Below, piece by piece: positions 36,413 through 45,500 of a stretch of DNA of 64,000 nt (position 1 is its first letter; the number at the start of each line of letters is the position of its first letter). The notes under the pieces are model-generated. The model searched no databases. It was not told the DNA's origin and was given only the letters and a program-made list of their open reading frames with translations. The DNA comes from Brachionus manjavacas. Lineage: Eukaryota > Rotifera > Eurotatoria > Ploima > Brachionidae. Location of the stretch: positions 868,001-932,000 of the forward strand of contig JAHQIY010000009.1 in assembly GCA_019054805.1 (NCBI GenBank), written 5' to 3'. The translations under genes were made by a program, and so were the position numbers.

Positions 36413-36766
36413 ATGTCTTTTATTGAGCCAAATCTTGGTCAAGTTCAGCAAAATAAAAAGATTCTCCAAGAACTTGAGGAAAAAAAGCGTCGTATGAGAT
36501 CAAATACAAGTAGCTGACTAAATTAACATTTAATAAAGTATGCTAAATTCGAATTAATTTTAGCCGATTCCAGTGCTACATTATCATCTTCATTTCAGAC
36601 AATACAACAACAGAACACCTCTGATTTCTCTTTACAGCAACAAATTGTCCAAAATAAGCAACCAACTAGCTTTACACTCTTTTCGAATCCACACACATTT
36701 GGTTATTTTATAAACACCGATTCCAATTTTGGAAATCAAATTTTACCTGTTATCCCCAGATTCTAA
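36413..36766 (+). CDS. INIP: SOSS complex subunit C (INIP) homologue
   Basis: Two exons, 36413-36509 and 36564-36766, joined across a 54-bp GTAGCT...TTTTAG intron, give 99 aa (human SOSSC is 104 aa). The N-terminal helix QNKKILQELEEKKRRM corresponds to the conserved QNKNRVAILAELDKEKRK region. The C-terminus GYFINTDSNFGNQILPVIPR is the family's most conserved stretch. The family protein bridges the hSSB1/INTS3 complex that binds single-stranded DNA in double-strand-break repair. The conserved sequence ends right at the stop codon, so the ORF is complete. The stop (36764-36766) is separated from the SNRNP25 start by a single base. It is the first gene of the presumed operon, with no acceptor-like AG directly before its ATG. 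Confidence 0.87.
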
Positions 36767-36767
36767 C
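36741..36767 (+). promoter_or_regulatory. Candidate trans-splice acceptor for SNRNP25
   Basis: TTTTACCTGTTATCCCCAG ends in an AG at 36758-36759, preceded by a pyrimidine-rich run, 8 nt before the SNRNP25 ATG. It lies inside the last codons of INIP. Cis-splicing here would remove INIP's conserved end, so if used it is most simply a spliced-leader acceptor. No experimental support is available. Confidence 0.45.
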
Positions 36768-37337
36768 ATGACTGATTTTGATATTGAATCTCATAGAGAA
36801 TTTTGCAATCAGATCAGTACCAAATTCAAATATTTAATAAAAGTAGATTTTTATTTTTCATTTTTTTTTATAAATATCTTTTTTAGAATGAAACATCTCT
36901 TGGCGACATCGACCCAAATATCAGTTTAGTTGAACTAAAAAATCTGCTTAGCTTGGAATATGGTGAATCAATGAATTTGTTTATTAGGCGAGCAGATGAT
37001 CAAAAATTTAGTAGGTTAATTTTAAAAATTATATAGAAAAATTTAATATTTGATTTAAGATGTAATTGTAAAAATAAATTCCACCCTTAGAGATCTCAAA
37101 GAATCAATAAGAGGCTTTTTTGTATTAAAACACGAAAAGGATCCCTCATCATTAACTAAAGCTGTTAATTGGAAATACATTTGGAAAAATTATTGTCTAA
37201 GCTTTAATAACCAAAAGCTCTTGGATGATAAAATTGAATTAAGAAGCTACGGCATTAGTTCCAAAGCAGAACTCAAATTTGAAAGAATATTTCATCGAAA
37301 AGACAAAAAGAAGAATTTAAAGACAGAAAAAAAATAA
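36768..37337 (+). CDS. SNRNP25: U11/U12 snRNP 25 kDa protein homologue
   Basis: Three exons, 36768-36842, 36887-37010 and 37060-37337, with introns of 44 and 49 bp, give 158 aa. The ubiquitin-like fold region is recognisable: LVELKNLLSLEYGESMNLFI, then VIVKINSTLRDLKESI, then WKYIWKNYCL and LRSYGISSKAELKF, matching the order of the human protein. A Lys-rich tail follows. In the family this protein belongs to the U11/U12 di-snRNP and contacts U11-59K (PDCD7) at U12-type 5' splice sites. Its presence implies the organism has a minor spliceosome, although none of the introns seen here has U12 consensus ends. The start codon is one nucleotide after the INIP stop, with a splice-acceptor-like AG 8 nt upstream. 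Confidence 0.88.
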
Positions 37338-37477
37338 TTTTTTTTTTAAATAATTACTGTTAAATATTGTATATTATCTTTTGATAGATAAAAAATTGAT
37401 TTGATTTTTAATCTGATGATCAAGGGTTTAAAAACCCTTGATTAGTTTTAAATTTAATTATTTGATAATTTTTGTAG
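37338..37477 (+). promoter_or_regulatory. Intercistronic region with hairpin and acceptor-like end
   Basis: This 140-bp U-rich spacer contains a perfect 11-bp inverted repeat, ATCAAGGGTTT (37419-37429) and AAACCCTTGAT (37432-37442). It ends with TTTGATAATTTTTGTAG directly against the next ATG. That layout (U-rich spacer, then an AG at the start codon) resembles intercistronic regions of trans-spliced operons. A cis-spliced 5' UTR intron would be the alternative. Confidence 0.5.
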
Positions 37478-37989
37478 ATGGAAGAGATTAAGTTCACTGA
37501 GGCTGTGAAGACTGACTGCGAAGTTCATTTGCTTCCTTTTAAAATACAATATACCGGCGAGGCTCATGTTAATTCGTTTTTTAGTTCCTCAACTACATTA
37601 AAGAGTGTGAATGACAATAAAAATGAGAGTACTAGTCTTATTTAATAATAAAATATAACTAAAGAATGAATTTAAAATTTAAGTCGTTGAAAATTCATTT
37701 CGAGGCAGACCTTTAAACGGAATCAAAATCAATCTCGATAAAAATCAAGAGGGTATTTTATTTTAGTAATTATTTAGATAATTTGTTTCTGAAATTTATT
37801 AAAGGCTTAATTGTTAATGACAATGGAGAAAAAATTTATGAGCTATCAGGTAAATTTAGAGGTGTCTATTCGTGGCATTTAGATGAACCAAATATGACTA
37901 TTGACAAAAGTTTGCTAAATAAAACAAAAAATGAATGGTTTAATATTGCTAAAATTGTAAATATTTTTTGGTTTTTATCAAGTTTTTAA
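37478..37989 (+). CDS. RNASEH2C: Ribonuclease H2 subunit C homologue
   Basis: Three exons, 37478-37628, 37684-37752 and 37805-37989 (introns 55 and 52 bp), keep frame and give 134 aa; the human subunit is 164 aa. CEVHLLPFKIQYTGEAHVNSFF aligns with the family's N-terminal LHLLPC...FF strand region. SFRGRPLNGIKINLDKNQEG plus LIV aligns with the signature FRGR.L.G.....P....GY. VYSWHLDEPN matches the F.LWGLE region. RNase H2 removes ribonucleotides from DNA and resolves RNA-DNA hybrids; subunit C is structural and pairs with subunit B. The acceptor-like AG is immediately before the ATG. The final residues could instead be altered by another small intron at the GTAAAT near 37955. Confidence 0.8.
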
Positions 37990-39212
37990 GTCATTTATTT
38001 GAGCTTTGATTTATTTTTTGACTAATTTATGGTGTAATATTACCTTCGGGTAGGTTTGCAAGTAGCAAAATATGAAAAACTTGTCTTTGTTCCAAGCACC
38101 AAGTACCACAACTAAGCCATATAATTTTTCAGTATTTCCTTATTGCATTTACATTGTTTTTAGATTTTTAGACAGAAAATGAAAAAAATATTAAATACCT
38201 GAAATCTCCTTGAAGATTAAATAAAAAAATGTCTTAAATTATCTACCGGACCAGTTTTTAGACTATTTTAATAAATTTTAAATTTCCATGGCTTTTATTA
38301 GTTTGTAAAATTTAACTTGATCAATACTTTTAAACCAAGGGTCATCAAGTGCAAAATCAACAGCCTTGATTTAAATGAGGTTATTATTAAAAAGCATTAA
38401 AGACTCTAATAACATTTAATTATTGATATTTAAAAATAGAGTAATCATTTTATTAATTAATTATATTAATATATTAATAAAATAAACAAGTTTCAACTTT
38501 GAAAAAACCCTGAATTTACTAAAAACTTTTGAATTAAAAGCAAATATTGGTAATAAAATTGTTTTAAAAATTCACTGGACATTATTTTTTTTTCAAATGT
38601 TAAACTCAAAGTCATTAATTAAGTTTAACAAAATGAAGAAATGATTTTAATTTATAAAAAACAATTAATCTCTGCTTATGAGTTATATTTCAGATTTACT
38701 TATTTTATGATTTTTTAAATCAAAATTATTTTAGCCTCATTTATCAAGAGAATAAGTCGGTATTTGGTGCAAAAGAGAATGACGATTTTTTTTATTGTTA
38801 CTTACGCAAATCTTTACTAATGTAAACATAAAAAAATTCAAATAATTTTAAAATTGAAATTTTTTTAATAATTTTTTAAACAATAAATATCAATTAATGA
38901 ATCATTGAAAGGCAATTAAGTGACCAAATTTTTAACTAAAAAATTTATTTTTTTATTTTTTTAAAAAGATACATTCAGATTAGTTAAAAAAATATTATAG
39001 GATTCTTAATTTTTACGTTAAAAAACATTGTAGAAAATAAAATTAATAATAAAAATGAATCGCCCAAGTACACTTAAACAATGCAAAGCAAATAAATGCA
39101 TTTAAATTTAACGCAACATTAGTTTATATAAACTAATTTCAAAAGCACAAAATTGTATAAGAATTTAAAATTTATAAAAAAATAAAAAATTTAAAGAAAA
39201 AAAATCTTTTTT
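37990..39212. other. Intergenic AT-rich region between RNASEH2C and homeobox gene
   Basis: The two genes converge on this 1.2-kb interval, so it should hold both 3' ends. No further coding sequence or repeat could be identified with confidence. Confidence 0.55.
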
Positions 39213-39893
39213 TTAAATTTTGTCAAAAAAGCCTTGACTAGAATAATAATCTGGACAATAATTAAAATATTGTGGAATTGGTTTTGACAGATAAGATGAT
39301 TTAAAGGATTCATTTGATTCAGACGCTTGATTTAAATTTGTTGATGAACTCAAAGTTCTGTCTTCGAGCGTGAGGCTTTTGCCCTTCAGTTTGCCAATTT
39401 TTGCATTTTTGAACTTTTTATGCTTGTAGGTGAATTTTTTTGGTTCAGCATCCATTTTTCGGTACTTGGCACGTCTATTCTGAAACCAAACTTGAATCCG
39501 CATCGAATTCAAATTAAAACGCGAGCTCAATTGTTCTCTCATTGAAGAATCGGGGTAATGGGTCTGCTCGAAAACTTTTTCCAATATTTCAATCTGACTA
39601 GCTGTGAACATGTTTCTTACTCGTTTGTTTTCAATATTTGGAAAAAAGTTGTCGTTGATGCATTCTTTTTGGTCAACAGGCGAAAAATTCAGCGAGGTTC
39701 TGGGCAAATTCTCATGTATGTTTAAAGTGTGTATTTTACTATTGTAACCTAAATTGGTCAACATTGCTTGGTCATTTTGAATATTAACTGGGCTGAATGA
39801 GGAACTGGACTGGACTGGATAGGATTGATTGAAGCTTTCTAATTGATTACCATTGAGACCAAAGGAGTAAACAAAATTTTGAAGTAAATTCAT
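39213..39893 (-). CDS. Paired-like (PRD-class, Q50) homeobox transcription factor
   Basis: A single exon of 226 codons. The homeodomain is at residues 89-148 with the invariant positions in place: F8, L16, F20, W48, F49, N51 and R53. Gln50 and the HYPD motif in the loop between helices 1 and 2 are typical of paired-like homeodomains. No paired box, octapeptide or OAR motif is visible. The N-terminal 88 residues are Ser/Asn-rich and the C-terminus is rich in Lys then Ser and Tyr. Expected role: sequence-specific nuclear transcription factor of TAAT-type sites. The family (for example ALX, PROP or ISX-like) cannot be chosen because the homeodomain is divergent. There is no intron in the homeodomain, unlike many PRD-class genes. 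Confidence 0.9.
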   Translation of the reverse strand: MNLLQNFVYSFGLNGNQLESFNQSYPVQSSSSFSPVNIQNDQAMLTNLGYNSKIHTLNIHENLPRTSLNFSPVDQKECINDNFFPNIENKRVRNMFTASQIEILEKVFEQTHYPDSSMREQLSSRFNLNSMRIQVWFQNRRAKYRKMDAEPKKFTYKHKKFKNAKIGKLKGKSLTLEDRTLSSSTNLNQASESNESFKSSYLSKPIPQYFNYCPDYYSSQGFFDKI

Positions 39894-42509
39894 TTTTTTT
39901 TTAATTTTTTATTTAAGGAATTATAGAGGTGAATATTTCATTTCGGATAATTTATAAACTAAAGTCGTTAAATGGAATTAATAATAGAGACAATTTCTCT
40001 CATAGACATAAATTGATTGTGATTTGAAAACTAGATATATTCTTTTGTATCTCAAATAATTTTAAAAAAATAACTGACACATTAGCATCAGTCAATTTTT
40101 TCAATTGAAATTTGATAAGATCATATATTTTTTTAATGATATTTAAAGCTTTTTTATTAAATTTCCAATATGTGAGTAGAATTTTGTGTATTTTAATTTT
40201 TCAAAAGGTTTTACTCTATTTTAAATGACATTGGATGACATTTTAAAAGCTTTTAATATATTCTTTCAAATTATAGAGGTAAAATAATTTTAATTTAAAT
40301 TATGAGTTTCCTTCCAATATTCTAAATCTCATCGGATTAATAAAATAAATTTTTATTCTATTAATAAAATTGAATAATTTTAGATGTCAATTGATTTTTT
40401 TTTATTCAAATTGCAGCCATGCAAAAAAATAAAGAATAATTTTTACTATAAAAATTTTAAAATATAATTAGAGCATTTAAAAAAGATTAAAGTTGTTAAC
40501 AAAAAAAGAATTTTAACTAATAAATACTTCAAAATATTTTATAAAAGATAATTTTTTTTTTATTTTAAAAATAGTTGGTTTAAAATTGGATATATTAGAC
40601 AAATTTGTGTTGTTTTTTTTTCATTTTGAAAAATTGCGATTAAATATCTATGTATATCAATTAAATCTTATTTTAATTAAAATTTGTGATTAATTGGTGT
40701 CGAGAGAAGTAGAAAATTAATTAAAATTGATTGTGTATCAATACTTGAAAAATAAATTGATAGGGAACTAATAAAATAAAATAAAATTTAATAGAAAAAT
40801 ATTTGATTAAAAAATTTATAAAATGGAATTTGATAAATTATTCTTAACGGGTGTAAGATGTATTTGCAAGATTAATAATTTTGAAAATTAATACTTCTGA
40901 TTAATTTCAATTAATGGTTTTAATTAAAAAATTAATTTTAATATCTAGTCAATTTACTTGAGATTGTTATTTAATTAAATTTCTAAGAACTATTTATTTT
41001 ATGTTTTATCAATTAAAAATTTTCTTTAAAATATTATACGATGAAATGAGCGTTCACCTTATATAAAAAGAACCTAAAATAAAAATATATCCAAAAACAA
41101 CTAATAAAATTAAATTATTTTTTGAAGAAATTTGAGATAAATTTTTAATATTCAAAAAAAAATCCGACATAAAAAAATTTTTAGCCTAAAAAAGACAATT
41201 TACTAATATTTATCAGCTTTCCTCTTGTGAGGATTTTCTCAATAAATTCAACCAAATTTGTTTAAAAGTCCCAAATTAAAGTCCAAGTTCGGGTTTTTAA
41301 ATTTAATTTTTTAAGTCAAAGTCTAAGTCCAAAAGATGACGCTCGCAACAATAAGGCCGCGACAATAACTACCTCGAATGGCAGAAATTTCTTCTGTACG
41401 TGATTTTGACTGACGGATTGCCGATGATATTTATTTGACTCAGTTTATTTTAAAAAATTATCAAAATAAAAGTCTTTGCCTCGGACTCAACTTTAAACTT
41501 GTGACTTTTAAACAATTATTATATATTGACTAAATTAATTAATTAAAGACATTGTAAAAGCTTATTATTTTTTAAATTTTAAAATTAAAAAAGATAAATT
41601 GAAATAGGAAATAATAGATTTTAAATGTTCAAGTATTGATAGATATGTAATAGTAAATTTTGATAAAACGTAAATATCGAAATAGACTGTTTCATTAGCA
41701 AATCTCAAAATAAATATTCATTTTTTCTAGTTGTCAAATTTTACTAGGTAAGTTTTGATTTTTCTTTAAGCAAGCGTAAATATCAAAATAAAACAAAGCT
41801 GTCATGGTTTAAAATTAAATTAACTTTTCAGTAAATTTTGATAAAAATATTTCTAAATAAAAATTGCGTGTATTGGATCGGTGGCCGTACCCAACACTAA
41901 AAACAGAATCTTTTAATTTGTTGTCAATTTTTTATTTCCGGAAGTAAATTTCAAAACTTGAAAGTCAAAATATTCGGGTACACCTGAGTAATCACTTGAA
42001 AAATCATCATCATCATCATTTCGGAATATGTGATCCCAAAAAGTGAGCTTTTTTTTTAATTCTGAATACCAAAACGCCCCAAAACGAGTTTCATCTATTC
42101 TCTCCCATGGACAAAAAAGAGAACATTTTTTTAATAAAACTTTTTTTATTAAAATCTGTTTTCAACAAATTAATAAACGAATTTAAAAAAAGAAAAAAAT
42201 TACCATAACAAAATTCATTTCATTTAAGACCATAATAAAATTAAAGTTTATACAAAAAAAATTGGTTCTTAGTACATTTAGTAAAAAAAAATACTCTAAG
42301 TAAAAAGTTTATAAAAATTTTTGTTCATCATTCGTTTGGATAGAACATTCTACTAAATGATATGAAACAAACAGAAAAAACCTGAGATAATTGGGACCAA
42401 TAATAATAATAATACCTTTTGCACATAAAAAAATAATATTTATACACAATTATCGCTTTAGTTGAGAGAGAGAGAGAAAAAGGGTTAAAAAAAGTTGACA
42501 CATTGATCT
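39894..42509. other. Intergenic AT-rich region, 2.6 kb
   Basis: It contains the presumed promoter of the homeobox gene, a diverged inverted-repeat element (41252-41517), a short CAT microsatellite (42005-42019), a GA-rich run (42463-42480) and the phosphatase gene's 3' UTR. No gene was recognised. Confidence 0.6.
41252..41517. mobile_element. Diverged relative of the AAGTC-array MITE
   Basis: The left TTGTTTAAAAGTCCCA and right TGTGACTTTTAAACAA ends are inverted repeats resembling the TTGTTTTTAAGTCAC ends at 12157 and 18956. Subterminal AAGTC and GACTT motifs are present on both sides, and the centre is relatively GC-rich as in the 12157 copy. No flanking duplication was recognised, so the borders are approximate and the insertion is old. 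Confidence 0.5.
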
Positions 42510-45500
42510 CTACTCGTAGGGATCGAACGAGCCGAGATACTCGAGAGCAGCTCGATAGCAAAATTGATACTGATCCTCGGTCTGGACCATGGCGGACCGT
42601 TGGGTCCTCAAAACTTTGACCGTATTGAACACGTCAACCAGTCCCTCGAATCTCATGCGCTCCAAAACAATGCTGAGCGTGATAAAAACGCCTGTTCGAC
42701 CGACGCCGGCCGAACAGTGCACAGTAATGGGACCAGTTTGGCCAAATTGCTCCTTGGTCTTGTGCACTTGTCCGATCAGCTCTATGATGCTCTCTGCAGA
42801 CTTGGGCACACCTTGCTCGGGCCAGTCCACAAACTGAAACTGTCTTATGGTCCTGGACTGGCCGTCGCGCGCATCAGTAACCTTGAACTCTCTGAGAACA
42901 TACTGGGCCATGTTGTACTCAGCAATGGGATCGACGACAAAAAACTGGTAGCGAATGGATCGCTCGTTGGGCCAGTACTGGGCACACTTCTCCCTGCCCA
43001 TCTCCCTCAGCTTGGTCAACATCACAACAATGGTGCTGTTGTGCTCCCACAGCATGCGCCAAAAGTCATCTATGGTCTCGACTAGCGGCGCCTGAGTGGC
43101 TATGTACGCTCGCCGATACTTGTATCCATCGACAAAGCTGGCGTTTATGTAGTCAGTGGGCGAGCTGTCGCCGCCACCACTGTCCAAACTCTGCAGCACC
43201 ACTCTGGTCGCCTCGTACGGCAGTATGTTGCACAGCCGATTCTTGAACTTGTTGGCGGGCAAATTGGCCGTGTGAAACTTTGACTGCGGCGCTCTAATGC
43301 TCGACAACTTTTTGTACTCGAGCTCCATTTGGGTGAGCATGCTGGCCGGCTCGTCCGGCGCCACTTGCAACAACCTCTGCAAGTGCTGGTACAAATTGCG
43401 GCTGGCTATTTCGGTGTGGCCGCTTTGGTACGCTTCGTAGATGGCCTCGTAGCAAAACACGTACTGGTCCTCGGTTTGCAGCATGTAGTTGCGTTGAGCG
43501 CGCATACAAGTCACATAGGCGTACAAGTCGATTGTTTGATGGTGGTGACGCATGCGCTCCAGCATGGTGTCCAGCACAATGTAGCAGGCGGTTCGACCGA
43601 CGCCGGCCGAACAATGCACTAGGACAGGGCCGGCCGAGCCCACTTTCGAGTGCTTGACTCGGCGCACAAACTACAAAAATAAATGGTGTTTAGTTTGACG
43701 GACTCATTTTAATAAGTTTTATTTTGACTTGTTAATTGTGGCTAGTTTTATGCAGACAATATTTAAATTTGCCATGTTTCATAATGACGGAGCTTAATTT
43801 GACTAATTAAATAAAAAAAATTTTTTTTGTTTTTTTGACATCCCCAGTAGAAAAAAACAAATAATGAATACTCTCTGCTTTTTATTTATTTATTTGTTAT
43901 CTGTACCGAGCTAAAGCTCCTTCTGCTTTTCGCAGGTGATCTAGTTAAATTCTTCATTTACAGCATAAAAGGAGACTCTTGAAATTAAGATAAATAAATA
44001 CACCGACAAACTAGAACAATGGCTTAATAAGTGGAAAATGAAGATATCAGTTGAGAAGTCGTGTTCAGTCAGTCGATCTATTGATAAATTTCCCAGATGA
44101 CATAAAGCTAGATAGCATTGAAATTCGTTTAAATAAACTTTTTATAAAATATCTTGAAAATAGTGTTATTTTCAAAAATTCACTTACTATTGAATTGATC
44201 AAAGACTATGTCAGTACTTTTGTTAATAGCTCAAGATCTTGTAAGAAAAAAACACCATTATGTAATATATGGAATGAATTCAGTGAATGGTTAAATGGTA
44301 GCGGATTATCTCTCTGATTTTAAATCTTTTTGTTCTATTTTTTTTCACTAAAAAAAAAACAAAAAAAAAACGCTATTCCAGTAATTTGCTAACTTATTCT
44401 TTTTTGTACTTTTTTTTCAAAAAATTTTTTTGTTTACTTTATTCACTTCAAAATTATATGTTTTACTTATCTAATTCCACAAGGAGTTTTATTACTCAGA
44501 GCCATTTCGAATTTAAATAAAAGTTTTTTGGTATTAAATTTGATTCAAAGTTAAATTTTAATATACTAGTAGACGAAATTAAAGAACGCTGCAATAAAAG
44601 GCTAAATGTTATTTAGATATTGCCAAACAAAAAAATGGGGTCTTAATCAAAATACACTAGGAAATTTATTCAAATCTTTAGTCGGATCAATTTTAAACAA
44701 TTCTTTTGCTTGTTTGAATTCATTTTCAGAAAATAATACCAAAAAACTACAAGCAATTCAGAACATTCTTACTATTTCCTCTTTTTTTTTTCGGAAGCTT
44801 CAACTGTGTAAACACCTGTCACATGTAACAACCTATTTCAATATATGTCTTTTAAACTTTCTTTACATTTTTTTTAGCTAATTCGCTTTATTTTTATCTT
44901 TATTTTATCTTGTTTTATTAACTTTAATTTTATTTTTTATTTATTCTGAATGAGCTCTAGCTCGGTACAGAAAGCAAAAACAAATAAATAAATCTCTAAA
45001 TTCACTCTGTAATTAAAAAAAAAATCTAAATGTAATTGAAGAAATTCCTAACAACATATCTCAAGATCAGGCTCTTGAAGGCATGTTGAAGTCTATGATC
45101 AAAATTTTACATCAAATTGCTCATTTTATATTTAATAAAAATTTTCTGAAGATTTAGGTAGAATTTTATAACATTCTTAATGTAACATTGGTTAACATAG
45201 TTTGTTAAAATAAAATTTCAAAAAAAAAAATTCAAATTAATAGTATGTTCAAAATTAACTAAAATGATCGATTATTTTTGATTTTTTAGTAAAGTAAATA
45301 ATGCAAATAAATAAATTTTTTTCTTAACATAGAGTATTATTTGATTTTTTTAATTTTATTATCTTTGCGAAGTTAAGTTTTTTGCCTTTCGGATTTTGTA
45401 CTCTTTTTAATTCTAATAATCGATTATTAATCCATTTATTTTATGATCAACTAAAAATAATTTTTTGAGACTGTAGCATAATATGTTAAATCATTACCAA

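Noticed and set aside
36510-37804. U12-type introns in the SNRNP25 neighbourhood
   Set aside because: None of the introns has the ATATCCTT or GTATCCTT donor; all look U2-type.
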